The notes: generated from the letters alone by a model not told the origin. DNA of 64,000 bases from Rhododendron vialii (GCF_030253575.1 NC_080559.1:34467501-34531500), one strand, 5' to 3'. Positions 34,843 through 45,628 are shown, counted from the stretch's first letter. Program-made: numbers and translations.

Positions 34843-35369
34843 CGGCATTGACCAAGTTGGCTTCTTGGAATTTAGCATCTTGGTTAGGCATGTCTGAAAG
34901 GGGAGAAGTTAGGGCAAGTCTAACATCTGACAATTCAACGGGTCATACTTTGTGGGCAACTCAGCATACTATCAGTGGAGGTTGATGCGTACAGGGCAGA
35001 GCCCAAAAAAAAATAAAAAAAATCTAATTCTTGGGTTCCCTCCGAAGCTTCCCACAAGATAGCTGAAGTCGGTGTACGAGTTCAATTTGGTGAAGTCAAT
35101 GATGAAAGCATTGGGGGTGCAATACACTCAACCTACTCGCAAACGAGCAATGCTAGGGAGTACTTATCCAACTTTATATCTATTCTTACATCTCTTTCAT
35201 ACGTGAAGTTAGAATCACGACACTCTACTTATGAGAATGAATGTAAAATAGCATGTGTTACTACTTCCTAGCATTTTTTATTCTAACTCTAACGCTATGA
35301 AATTTTCACTAAAATTTGGGGGTGTTAGCTAGGGCCCTTGCCGGTCCCTTTTTCAGCTATAGTTATAAT

Positions 35370-35545
35370 TTGGAATGGTAGCCTAATGGCTCATGACTCA
35401 TTCACACAGGATTTGGGTGGTCAGGGGTTACGGATTTGAGTACTCCCTCTCGAACTTGGTCTTCCTGTGAATTCCGATTATGATCCACTAGCCCTTGAAG
35501 TCGCTATGGTCATGCTCAAAAAAGAGTTGCTAACCATATATATGA
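35370..35545 (+). mobile_element. SINE (family A) with tRNA-like head
   Basis: An A-box-like word (GGTAGCCTAATGGCTCATGA) and a B-box-like word (GGTCAGGGGTTACGGATTTG) lead into a body shared with 4,700-4,875 (CTCTCGAACTTGGTC, CCACTAGCCCTTG, CTATGGTCATGC, AAAAAAGAGTTGCTA). The paired copies define the family. Confidence 0.6.
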
Positions 35546-35694
35546 CATGGTATCCAAAACTTAGCATAGCATAATAACTCTTCTGCATATAAATTGATAT
35601 ATAATCCAAATAAAAGAATGAAACAATTAATATTCATGACATGAATACGATGAGCACCACACCAATTGTACGTAGAGCAAATTAAACCAAAATA

Positions 35695-36198
35695 TCACAA
35701 CACCACCGAAGACCGCCGTTCTTGATCACCGGAATAAGGGCCTGCGACGAATCTAGACGAATACCCATTACCCAAATACTCATCATCGTCCTCTTCTCCC
35801 TCATCGAAATTCAGAGCATAGCTATAGGGATCATATTGCCGAGTAGTCCTTTTCTCCTTCTTGTGAAACAACTTACCCAGTTTTCTGATGAAGTTCTTCC
35901 ACTTGGGCCCGGCAACCACTTCCGAAAACTCCTTCGCGTCTTTCAGCTTGCTTTCCAGCCATGTGGTTTCCTTGTGCTGCTGATGATGATGATCTCCTCT
36001 TTGGTTATTCAACAGACGCCAGCTGTCTTCTCCACCGCCGCTGCAATAGAAGCGGAAGAGCCGGAAACAGCCGCATCCGGTGGCCGAGGAGGTCTCCGGG
36101 TAGTCGTCGTCCATGTCGAAGCCTTCTTGCTGGTGTTCAATTATGGGTGGTGTGGTGGTTGTTATTGGGAAGGCTTGTTTTTCTTGAGGTTTGGCCAT
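35695..36198 (-). CDS. Small plant protein of unknown function with YDP-YALNFD motif
   Basis: This intronless gene encodes 167 residues from the ATG at 36198. A TATA word (TATAAAA on the minus strand, 36,270-36,276) would put transcription start near 36,245, which makes this ATG more likely than an in-frame one at 36249 that would add 17 residues. Seen: a Cys/Gly patch (GCGCFRLFRFYC, about 41-52), a basic stretch (KWKNFIRKLGKLFHKKEK, 99-116) and the motif QYDPYSYALNFDEGEEDDDE (121-140). There is no signal peptide or membrane span. I recall small, stress-responsive plant proteins ending in YDP-YALNFD but know no assigned biochemical role. A diverged relative is encoded at 54,757-55,197. Confidence 0.82.
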   Translation of the reverse strand: MAKPQEKQAFPITTTTPPIIEHQQEGFDMDDDYPETSSATGCGCFRLFRFYCSGGGEDSWRLLNNQRGDHHHQQHKETTWLESKLKDAKEFSEVVAGPKWKNFIRKLGKLFHKKEKRTTRQYDPYSYALNFDEGEEDDDEYLGNGYSSRFVAGPYSGDQERRSSVVL

Positions 36199-36261
36199 GC
36201 GAACGGGTTTTGTGTTTCTTGAGAGAGGGAGAAAGAGATGGTGTGGCAAATTGGTAACATG

Positions 36262-36300
36262 GGTTCTTTTTTTATATGGAGAGAGTCAGAGAGAGAGAGA
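36262..36300 (-). promoter_or_regulatory. TATA box and CT-rich core promoter of the YDP gene
   Basis: On the minus strand a CT-rich run (complement of GAGAGTCAGAGAGAGAGAGA) is followed by CATATAAAAAAAG about 72 bases before the ATG at 36198. It gives a compact core promoter and supports the chosen start. Confidence 0.5.
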
Positions 36301-37132
36301 GAAGGATCACAGAAATGGAGATTGGAAAGGACACGGTTTCGTCAGAATATTCAAGACTATCATATGGTTTCTAAGACCAATAATTTGTTTTCATGAGAGA
36401 AATAAAAACCTATAAAAATATTAATGAAGTTTAAAAAATTTGGAAAATATAAATGAAACTCACCTTTAATTTTTTTTTTTTTTGCTTTTTGTCTTTAGTG
36501 TTTTTTGTTGTTGAAGTTTTCGCCTTTGACACGAATCTAACATAAATTTTTAAAAAAACTAGTAAAAAGACACTTGAAAAAGTTTAGAGATCGAAATGCA
36601 CGCAACCTTACATTCGAACAAAACTTGTAATTACTATTCAGATTGAACAAAACTCCCCTTGGCATGCATGGCAATAATAATGTAAACAAAATGGCCTAAG
36701 GAAAACAATTAACGAACTTAATTCTCCATGTACAGAAAGGAAAGTGCATGTCTAGAATCTTATGCTAATGGCATTTGTAAGGAAATTTCATCACACAATT
36801 CACAAACATTGTTTTTACAAATAATAATAATAATACTCCTAGCTACCTTCGGTAATTTTCTTTATGTCAAATGAAAACAGATGATATAGCATTAATTATC
36901 CTCTAGGTAGACTTTGTGTACCAATTGTTGTTGCACAACATTAATTTATCTTCGAATTTCCGAAGCACAAAAAAAGAGCATTATTTTTATTATGATGATG
37001 AAACACGTCCTGACCGCTGTCAATGATTCTGGACATAACCAGTTGTTCATATGCCGCCCCAACATTAATAAAGTTAGGATGACAGGCAACTATCTATCGA
37101 AAAAAACCACATTATCTATCTAATTAATTAAT
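36301..37132. other. Intergenic, no gene seen
   Basis: AT-rich upstream DNA of the minus-strand YDP gene. No family-like open frame or repeat with clear ends is seen. Confidence 0.5.
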
Positions 37133-37134
37133 TA

Positions 37135-37406
37135 CTCCCTCCGTCCCTTTTTAAGTGTCCTGCTTTGTAACTCCAACTTATTAAAAAGACATCATCATTA
37201 CACCTTTCACATCAACTTTTTCCTCCACTTTCCCTACTTACCCATCATCATTACACTTTTAGTCACTAACTTTTCAAAATAAAATCTACTTTTAGAGACA
37301 AAATAGACAATACACCAACTTTTACCTCCTAACTTTACAAAATGGACACTTATTAAGGGACAGCCCAAAATGGAATACTGAACACAAAAAAAGGGACGGA
37401 GGGAGT
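37135..37406. mobile_element. Stowaway-like MITE
   Basis: CTCCCTCCGTCCCTTTTT on the left and AAAAAGGGACGGAGGGAG on the right form a near-perfect 18-bp terminal inverted repeat, with TA outside both ends. 272 bp. Its sequence is the reverse complement of the element at 26,358-26,639, and with cleaner ends it is probably the younger copy. Confidence 0.9.
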
Positions 37407-37409
37407 AAT

Positions 37410-39416
37410 TAATTTTGTAGCTTGCACATCCCCAAAAAGTATTAATTCCAAACAACCTCATCATCAATAGGTTTTAATTAGGTTAGGTTAATGTTGAAGT
37501 TTCAACACTGGCTGGCTTGCCCTGATTTTCCAGGTCATTTCCGTCCTCGGTTTCTTCTTTCTTTCTTTCTTTCAAATGAAGAGCAACTTACGCTGCAGCC
37601 ACGCGGAAGGAAGGAATAGAGTAAAATTGTTGGATATCTTATTAATCAGTAGTATAATTAAATTTTTAATGCTTCATGTCATTTTCTTCATTGACTTTTT
37701 CTTAATTAAATTTCCTCTTATTGTCTAGGTGATGCAGGGAAGCGTATAACAAATTGAATAATGATGCGACAAGGACAATCACAAACACGATGGTTTAGAG
37801 AACTCTCTCTAGACACTTTTTAATATTCAATAATCAACAATCCCAGCCCTATGACGAACAACCGAATATATAGGTAGCAACTCTAACCCTATAAAGCATA
37901 AAGTAACATGTAACAATCCGATCTCTCCAAGCACCACAACCAAAGACATAATAAAATCACGTAATCTTCCCCCACTAGTTCAAAATAAACAACAAAACAA
38001 TTATTGAAAAGCCAATCCCCATCTCCTTAAATACTAACGGAGTTTCAGTAAACTATTCTCCCATACCCTTGTCAACGCAACATACCTCACTCACTCTCTC
38101 TCTTCTTACCATTACCATCCCTACTGTTCGTTAAACAGGATCCTCCCCTCCCAATCTTTCTCTTCCCTTCCCCCCAATCTTTCTCTTGTTCTTTTTAAAG
38201 AGTGAAGCCCAGGCCCAGTCAATTCTAATGAATGCCCAAACGGTGGACAAGTGTCCATTCCTTTGGCTTTTTGTTTTTCCTTTACCCCCATTCTCTCCAC
38301 CATGTGTTCACAACAACAAAATCCACACACAGCACAAGGACTTCACGCGCTGCACCGCCTTAACCAACTAACACCCATTTCCATGCAAATTAGTACTGTA
38401 TTTCTTTTATTAACTCTTGAATTTTGTAGGAGCAAGACCTCACTCTTCACTACACCACACACGTGGCCCACACAAAACAAGTTTAACTTTTAATATGATA
38501 AATTCTTCTTTTGTTACAATAAGAGCTGGATCTCACATAACAATACTGAAATTATTACAGACCTATAAAATAGAGGAAAAAACAAGACTTCTAAAAAAAG
38601 AACGGTCTGAAACGGAGTTTCCTGCGGAAAGTTATAAGCAAAACGATAATGACCCAAAACAGAATGAAAGCCTGTTCAGAGGCCTAAACGGTCCCAGACG
38701 GCTAAAAAATACACGGCACCAAATTCCACGGGCGAATAATTACGACTTTGCCACCCAAGGCTTGAAACGCCTAAGGTGGTACTCCTCCTCTTGGGCTATT
38801 GCATCACTAGGTATAACCCAAAATTAAAAGCTGTGTTTTTTTATTTCCGGCTTCTATCGAATTGTGTTTCGAAACATTCAAATTGGAAGTTAAAAGATTA
38901 TTTAACGAGCTGATCCCATGGTGTATATATAGACTAGTACAGTTTTGAAAGCAAATCAAAGTTTGTCAACAAACAAAGAAAAAGAATTACTAGTATTTAA
39001 CCCAACAAAAAGAAAAAGAAAAAGAAAAAGAGTTAGCTAGCTAAGGTTGAAATTAAGCCGGAAGGTCCCAGGTTCTATTATCATTGTCAGCAACTCACGG
39101 GCCCACCTCACTTCACGCACAAGCGTGTAAATCACGTGTGGAAAAGACTATAACGATTAAGATTACAAGCAAGCTAACTCAGAATATCCTATATTAAATA
39201 TTGTATATGTGTGTGTTTCGATCGGCAATTATTAATACCATAAAAGGCATAAATCCAGTTGTGATTATGCTCGTTTTGTCTCACCAAGCTCTTACAAGCT
39301 TCCATTTGGATGGAAAAAAGAATTAAGATGATTAAAAAGTCTAGCATGCGTTGTGGGATCGAAATTAAAGTATTGAATTTTAATACTCCATATCTCTTGA
39401 GATTCTGTTTGGATCT
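37410..39416. other. Intergenic region, no confident gene
   Basis: The longest frame (38417-38827, 136 codons, plus) has no recognised domain. A piece at about 39,055-39,165 (AAGGTCCCAGGTTCTATT, CCCACCTCACTTCACGCAC) resembles the SINE at 5,825-6,070. The rest is AT-rich with short A-rich tracts. Confidence 0.4.
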
Positions 39417-40398
39417 TAAATTTATGGGCAAATTTCACTCAGACCCCCTGAGGTATCTGACAATGACAGAAAGTACCCTTCAGTTTTCAAAAATGACAGA
39501 AACCTCCCCTATTTCATAGGTTGGGTTTCATTCCGTTAGTTCCGTTAGTAAAGTGGATGGAAAATGTACGAAAATGTACAGAAAATGAAATCTTCAATTT
39601 TATTTAGTACTACAGCTATCTTAGGGTTCTCATTGAAAGTTCTAGAATCAAAAATTAATTATGACCATTTAAGATAAAATAATTAAAAAAATAAAATCTT
39701 TGTACTGATTCAAACGAATTAAAATTTGGAGCATTTAAAATTTTGCTCTTTATTTGATTTTAGGGCTTTCAATGAAGAGCAAATACTTAAAGTGCTCCAA
39801 TTTTCAATCCATTTGAATCGGTGTGAAAATCTTGTTTTTCTGATTATTTTATCCTAAAATGCAATAATTAATTTTTAGTTCTAAGATTTTCAATGAGAGC
39901 CTTAAGATAGCCGTAGAACTAAACGAAGAGGAGATACTTAAGTGCTCCAATTTTTAAATCGTTTGAATCGGTGCAAAGATTTTTATTTTTTTATCATTTT
40001 ATCCTAAATGGTCATAGTTAATTTTTGGCCCCAAGGCTTTCAATGAGAGCCCTGAGAGAGCCATAAAACCAAATGAAGAGAAGATACTTAAGTGCTCCAA
40101 TTTTTAATCTGTTTGAATCGGTGTGAAGATCTTATTTTTCTGATCATTTTATCCAAAAGGGTCATAATTAATTTTTTGCTCTAGGACGTTCAATAAAAGC
40201 CCTAAGATAGCTATAAAACTAAATAAAATTGAAAATTTCATTTTCCGTACGTTTTCCGTCCATTTCACTAACGGAACTAACGGAATGAAACCCAAACTGT
40301 GAAATAAGGGAGGTTTCTGTCATTTTTGAAAATTGAGGGGTATTTTCTGTCATTGTCAGATACCTCAGGGGTCTGAGTGAAGTTTGCCCTAAATTTAT
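39417..40398. mobile_element. 964-bp Mutator-like element with 9-bp TSD and internal repeat module
   Basis: The direct repeat TAAATTTAT stands at 39417-39425 and 40390-40398. The element between (39426-40389) has terminal inverted repeats of about 180 bp: GGGCAAATTTCACTCAGACC at the left pairs with GGTCTGAGTGAAGTTTGCCC at the right, and TTCCGTTAGTTCCGTTAG pairs with CTAACGGAACTAACGGAA. Long TIRs plus a 9-bp duplication are the mark of Mutator-like transposons. No transposase is encoded. The interior carries one inverted and three direct copies of a module of about 85 bp (near 39,662-39,745, then 39,780-39,865, 39,925-40,010 and 40,084-40,160). Confidence 0.92.
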
Positions 40399-40474
40399 CA
40401 ATAATTGGCGAAAGAAAACGAAAAAGAAGAGACAAATTGGTAAAAGATCACTAAATTATAATCGGCAAACGTTA

Positions 40475-41051
40475 TGCGCGTGTAGGGCTGTAAATGAACT
40501 GAGCCGTTCGTGAACTGTTCGAGGCTCGACTCGGTAAAGGCTCGTTCGAGTTCGATTCGTCTACTAAATGAACCGAACCTGAACCTCAATTTTAGGCTCG
40601 TTTCATAAATGAGCCGAACATGAACGCAGCAGTATTCGGCTCGATTAGGCTCGCGAACCTGAAGTATATGTATATCATGGGGATTTTATATAGTTATATA
40701 GTAAAAATTTTAAAACTTGTACAAGTCTAAACGTTTACAATTACTAAAAATTTACTTATGTATATGTTTTTATCTTTTTATATGTATATGAACATATTTA
40801 TGTACATAATGAAAATTTTATTTGCAGTTTTAGACCTGTATAAGAACATAAAAATATGATATTATTGAATCGTTAAGGCTCGTAAACAAGCTCGAGTTCG
40901 ACCCAAACCTGGGCAAGCTCGGTTCGAGTTCGGCTCGTCATAATTTTCTTTGAGTTCGGCTCGAGTTCGAGTTCGCTAAAAAACTTAACGAACGAATCTG
41001 AGTATTCTAATATTCGGCTCGGTTCGGCTCGTTTACAGCCCTATGCGCGTG
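40475..41051. mobile_element. 561-bp hAT-like element with 8-bp TSD
   Basis: TGCGCGTG is repeated at 40475-40482 and 41044-41051. The element (40483-41043) begins TAGGGCTGTAAATGA and ends TCGTTTACAGCCCTA, the terminal class common in plant hAT MITEs. The subterminal regions are crowded with GGCTCG/CGAGCC and GTTCGAGTTCG words, typical of hAT transposase-binding arrays. The centre is AT-rich. No open frame of note. Confidence 0.92.
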
Positions 41052-41800
41052 CATGCTATATAAAAATAAAAAAAAACATTTAAGAGACATAAAATATACT
41101 CCTATATATATAATAGAGTAGTAAGGCATGACACAATATTTTCTAAACATAGTCTAAATGAAGTATCAAACCCCACTTTTTCAAAAGTTTTATTTTTATT
41201 TTTACGGATACAACGGTTCTTTTTAACGCTATCTCGTATGAGGTGAGTCCCGGATATGCGTATGGCCCCACCTCATGCAAGAGGAGCATTACAATTTAAC
41301 AAATAACCGTGAATTAGGAAAATTTTCCTTCTCCCAACAAAATCTACTTCTCGAAAATTTTCATTTTAAGAATAAGCTTCAAACATGGTCCATCTAACCA
41401 AGTTCATAAAATAATCTAACACAACAAATGTTACCAAATTTGTTTAATTTCGTTAGTTGCATTCAGGGATATGATCAGAGATATTAAGAATGTATAATCA
41501 TATAGGATTCCAATTCGAATTCAATTTTTTGAACGTCCACTCACTCAAAAGTGACACCCCTATCACACTTGTTTATTTAACTGACCTAGAAAAATAGAAA
41601 AGCAAAATAGTTCTAAGATTACATATAACCAAGTAAGGAGTAGAGTTTGAAACTCTATCCACCCAAAAGGCTCCAACGAAAAATATACAATTTTCTATCT
41701 CAAACATATCATGAAACTCTAAATCATCTAAACCAATAGCTCAAGTTGTATTTAAAAATCAATTTTGTTATTTTATCTATTAGTTAAAAAGAAAAAGAAT
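41052..41800. other. AT-rich intergenic DNA, nothing recognised
   Basis: I see no coding frame, RNA gene or repeat with definable ends in this interval. Confidence 0.5.
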
Positions 41801-42316
41801 CTGACGCGAAGAATTGTTATTGGCCGCAGAGAATTACTTCTGACCGCGAAGAATTACTCATGGCTGCAAAATATTATTCCTGACCGCGAAGAATTACTCT
41901 TGGCCACATTAAATTACTCCTGGCCGCTACGAATTGCACTTGGCCGCGAAGAATTACTCTTAGCCGCGAAGAATTACTCTTGGCCGCAAAGAATTGCACT
42001 TGGCCGACCATAAAAGTAATTCAATGCAGCCAAGTGTAATTAGATGCTACCAAGAGTAATTCGACGCGGCTAAGTGCAATTTGATGCGAACAAGTACAAT
42101 TTGATGCGGCCAAAGTGCAATTCGATGTGGCCAAAAGTAATTCGATACGGCCAAATACAATTCGATGCGGCCAAAAGTAATTCTTTGCGGCCACGAGTAA
42201 TTCATTGTGGCCAAGAGAAATTCTTTACGGCCAAGAGTAATTCATTGCGGCTAGGAATAATTCTTTGCGGCTAGGAATAATTCTTTGCGGTCAATAGTAA
42301 TTTTTTGTGAATTTCT
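41801..42316. repeat. Fold-back made of two opposed arrays of a 20-bp unit
   Basis: The left arm (41801-42000) is ten head-to-tail copies of a 20-bp unit with consensus TGGCCGCGAAGAATTACTCT, each exactly 20 bp. The right arm (about 42,008-42,310) holds about fifteen copies of the inverse unit (GGCCAAGAGTAATTCTTTGC), all 20 bp except one of 21. Units differ by 1-6 substitutions. The two arms face each other, so a transcript would form a long, slipped hairpin. The 82-codon frame across the left arm merely repeats a 20-residue pattern because three units make 60 bases; I do not call it a gene. The layout recalls fold-back transposons with tandem-repeat arms. Confidence 0.9.
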
Positions 42317-42379
42317 AATTTCAGTCGTTGACTTCAATGGTTGAGATGTAGTGTTTTTTTGTGTCCTTGGAACGCTCCC

Positions 42380-42381
<2 letters not shown>

Positions 42382-42411
<30 letters not shown>
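42382..42411. repeat. (AT)n microsatellite
   Basis: About 30 bases of AT repeats, just right of the 20-bp-unit fold-back. Confidence 0.95.
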
Positions 42412-42415
<4 letters not shown>

Positions 42416-42930
42416 ATTAGCACAAAATTTATAAAATTTTGGTATTCTTCTATCTTTTTTTGTTTTAAAAAAAATATCACAAATATTAATATACATTAGT
42501 TAGGAGTAAATAAACACACACGCCAATTGTGTAATATGTGCAAAAAGTGTGAACACTTTTCTGAAAGGAAGAGAATGTGCCTAAACCATTGGATCAAAGC
42601 AATCATTCATTGCAACGTGTCTTTTGTTAAGTATGGATGGGCCTTATACTCTTGTATTAGGTACTATAAAAAAATTAAGTTAAATAAGAAAATTAACTCC
42701 AATGCGAAAACACATGTATATTGTCGTTGGTTTTCAACTTTTAACCCGATGAAGACGAAGATGAAACTATGACTTATAATTAAGATGCAACAAAATCAAT
42801 ACATTTGCTACCACCAATATATTGCAATGAATCAAATAATCAAATATATAATTAATCAGTTTTTTTTCTCTCAATCACCCAACCAACTAAACATTTAACA
42901 ATCTTAATACACTTCAAAAAATGATAGGGC
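42412..42930. other. Intergenic, no gene seen
   Basis: AT-rich DNA with an 81-codon frame (42527-42772) that shows cysteine- and lysine-rich content but no family match; I regard it as chance. Confidence 0.4.
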
Positions 42931-42937
42931 CCACACA

Positions 42938-42939
<2 letters not shown>

Positions 42940-42973
<34 letters not shown>
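42940..42973. repeat. (AC)n microsatellite
   Basis: About 34 bases of AC repeats abutting the left end of the palindrome at 42,975. Confidence 0.95.
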
Positions 42974-42974
42974 A

Positions 42975-43322
42975 CGGATTCAATGAGAGATCCTTTACTA
43001 GTCTACCGTGCGGACATCTCATTTTCCGAACAAATTTCTATAATCTGAGCCGCTCAAAGCGTGTAGAATGTGATTTTAAGGGTACCCACGAGAAATCAGG
43101 AAAAAAAAATGATCGGGAAGGGCTTGATCCAAATAGTTTTTTATTGAACCGTTCAATAAAAAACTGTTCGAATCAAGCCTTTTCCGATCATTTTTTTTGC
43201 TGATTTCTCGCGGATACTCTTAAAATCACGTTCTGATCATTTTTAGCGATTTGGATCATCGAAATTTGCTCGAAAAATGGGAGGTCTGCACGGTAGCACT
43301 GTGCGGGATCCCTTATTGGATC
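42975..43322. mobile_element. Fold-back MITE, intact palindrome
   Basis: Arms of about 165 bp pair across a centre near 43,148: CTACCGTGCGGACATCTCAT with TGGGAGGTCTGCACGGTAGC, and GATTTTAAGGGTACCCACGA with CGCGGATACTCTTAAAATCA. The tips are GGATTCAATGAGAGATCC and GGATCCCTTATTGGATCC (inverse). The inner loop repeats GAACCGTTCAATAAAAAACT. A second, shortened copy is in the KNOX intron at 32,042-32,312. No coding capacity. Confidence 0.85.
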
Positions 43323-43343
43323 CGGACTGTATGTATGTGTGTG

Positions 43344-43351
<8 letters not shown>

Positions 43352-43397
<46 letters not shown>
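43352..43397. repeat. (GA)n microsatellite
   Basis: About 46 bases of GA repeats next to the 43-kb palindrome, preceded by GT/AT repeats. Confidence 0.95.
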
Positions 43398-43400
<3 letters not shown>

Positions 43401-44163
43401 TAAACGTATGTGTGAGAAAGAAAATAGTTTTGAATTCAAAATTGGAATCCGTTTTGAAATTAACGTATGAGGGAGAGAAAGATAGCCCTAAATCACGGTA
43501 ATCATTTTTGATTGATAACTGTTAAGAAAATAAGAAAAATAAAAAAATAAAAAATCAGAATAAGTTTCAAAAACATTAATTTTAATTTTTCTTTCATTCT
43601 TCTTCCAAATATTCATCATTTCCAAGTATATTTCTAATCTTATTATCCGTAAATCTCAACTATAAAAAAATATGTTAAAAATCCGTTGGTCCAAAATACG
43701 GAGAATTTAAAAATCGTTGCTCCATACTATTACATAGATGTATGTTTTATTTTATGTATTACTTGAAAAATGATTTTGAGAATTGAACTGAAAATCGATT
43801 AATGCAAGATATTCAATGGTAATGTGAATTTTACGTTGAGTGATGTGTTTTCAGAATTGAATTGACAAATCAATTGATGAAAAATAATAAACATGTGATA
43901 TAGATTTTATGTTGTGTGATGTACATTTTTTTCCCAAATCTTTTAATTTTTTGAAAATGGGAGAAGAATATATCACGTAACGTGCTTAGTATATAATGGA
44001 AATAAATGTAGTAAGATAACTAATCCTTCGTGCTCACATTAACATTTTGGAATGAATGTTTCTTGTGGGCATGAGAAAGCTAAAAAATTAGTTAAGGTGT
44101 GCGCAAATTAACTTAAACATCTGGTAATAGAGTAAATATTTCCTGTTATTTGGGTGAAAGCTG

Positions 44164-44523
44164 CTATCCACACAAAAAAGTGCACAGATTTTTTTGTAGG
44201 GTCCACCACGGGTCCCACACAAACAATTCGATCTGTTCATTAAATGTAAAACACTTTTTCAAGGGTTTCCGTAAAAAATCAGCTCAATCCGATACTTATA
44301 AATTTTCGATCCAATCATTTAACTTTTCATTGAGATTTCAAAATAATGAAAAGTTAAGTAACTGGATCGAGCACCTATAAGTATCGGATTGAGCTGATTT
44401 TTCACCAGGACCCTTGAAAAAGTGTTTTACATTTAATGAACGGCTTGAATCGTTTGCTTGGGACCCGTGGTGAGCCTTACAAAAAAATCTATGTACAATC
44501 TTTGTATGAAATGTCTGTGTGAA
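44164..44523. mobile_element. Fold-back MITE
   Basis: Arms pair around a centre near 44,335: GTCCACCACGGGTCCCACAC with the inverse of GCTTGGGACCCGTGGTGAGC, AATGTAAAACACTTTTTCAA with TTGAAAAAGTGTTTTACATT (perfect), and TCAGCTCAATCCGATACTTA with TAAGTATCGGATTGAGCTGA (perfect). About 360 bp, non-coding. The perfect arm segments suggest a fairly young insertion or gene-conversion-like repair of the arms. Confidence 0.85.
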
Positions 44524-44785
44524 CAGACTTTTTGTATTTGTGTGGATTCCAAATTATACGATAATTATACCCGACCACCAAAAGATTTCGATAATTATTT
44601 GCTTATGGATTAGTAGTAGATTTAATATCAAATCTTGCCGGATCACCTTTACAACTAACAGAAAAAGTCTAGCAATAGATTTTTTATACAAAGCCGGACA
44701 GAACTATGCTTGAAACCATTGAATGCAAATAGACCCACGTACATTCAATGATTACACGGTTGTGTAAATTGCATAAAAAAATCTT

Positions 44786-45000
44786 ACATCCATCCTAAAA
44801 TATTTGTCCGGTTTATAAAATGTGGACTAAAAAATAATGCATTTTTTTTAAGAAAAAATTCAAATTTTTTTCATAAATTAAAAGAGCTCATCGATATCTA
44901 GTAAATTATTGAAAAAAATTTAGATTTTTCTCTCAAAATTTGTATTATTTTTACATCATCGTTTTACGGACCAAACAAATAGTATTGGACGGAGGGAGTA
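44786..45000. mobile_element. Stowaway-like MITE (same family as 503-722)
   Basis: The right end is clear (GGACGGAGGGAGTA); the left end is worn (CATCCTAAAATATTTGTCCG). The interior words TTAAGAAAAAATTCAAAT, CATCGATATCTAGTA and TGTATTATTTTTA match the element at 503-722. Confidence 0.7.
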
Positions 45001-45028
45001 CTTGCATGTGGCAGTGTGGCACTGCAAC

Positions 45029-45487
45029 AAGAGAAACTTTTGTATATCCTGAGAATACCAAGCTCCTTGGTATTTCCTCCGGTCCGTTTCTCATTTTTTC
45101 AGCCATTTTTCGATCACATTAAGATCGGCTCCGTTTATTTTGTAGAGTTTGGTGAGAACCTTATTCGTACCAAAAATCGCGTTCACTAGACTTTATTTGA
45201 TACATGATTTGCACACGTGAATATTGAAGAAAATAAAAAATGGGTCTAAAAACAGACTGAATTAGAACCCAGTTTTGATTTTTTTGCGATTTCATGTGTT
45301 CCGATCATATACCAAATAAAATCAGATGAATGTGATTTTTGGTATGAATAAGTTTCTCACTAAACTCTGCAAAATAAACGGAGCCGATTATTAAAATGTG
45401 ATCGAAAAATAGCCGAAAAATGAGAAACGAAGCGGAGGAAATAACAAGAGGCTTGGTATCCCCGGGATACAAAAAAAAATTTCTCTT
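45029..45487. mobile_element. Fold-back MITE upstream of the RAF kinase gene
   Basis: Left words GAGAAACTTTTGTATATCC, CTTGGTATTTCCTCCG, CCGTTTCTCATTTTT, TTTCGATCACATTAA and ATCGGCTCCGTTTATTTTG recur inverted in reverse order on the right (CAAAATAAACGGAGCCGAT, AAATGTGATCGAAAA, AAAATGAGAAACG, CGGAGGAAATAACAAG, GGGATAC). About 459 bp with a central spacer rich in AAAATC. No coding capacity. It ends about 680 bp before the RAF start codon. Confidence 0.85.
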
Positions 45488-45628
45488 CCTGAAGATAAAA
45501 CAATGAAACAGAGTGTCCTCTCCTCCGTGATGTGATTGGAGAAAATTCTCGGCAAGAGCTTTCAACCAAATCCCAAGTCCTTGTCATACACACACAAAAC
45601 CATTGCATGAATCCCTCCACGTGCCCCA

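Larger units (their letters stand above)
33462..35694. other. KNOX 3' region and intergenic DNA
   Basis: The first few hundred bases should be the KNOX 3' UTR. The frames at 33,497-33,715 and 33,872-34,147 show no family resemblance. Three small elements in this interval are listed separately. Confidence 0.45.

Noticed and set aside
38417-38827. 136-codon plus-strand frame
   Set aside because: No recognisable domain or conserved motif, and no promoter; treated as chance or repeat-derived.
41765-42013. 82-codon frame with a 20-residue repeating pattern
   Set aside because: It is the direct result of a 20-bp tandem unit read in one frame (three units equal 20 codons); there is no start context, and the frame stays open only because of the array.
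41801-42316. CRISPR-like array
   Set aside because: The 20-bp units have no unique spacers, the arms are inverted, and this is plant nuclear DNA.
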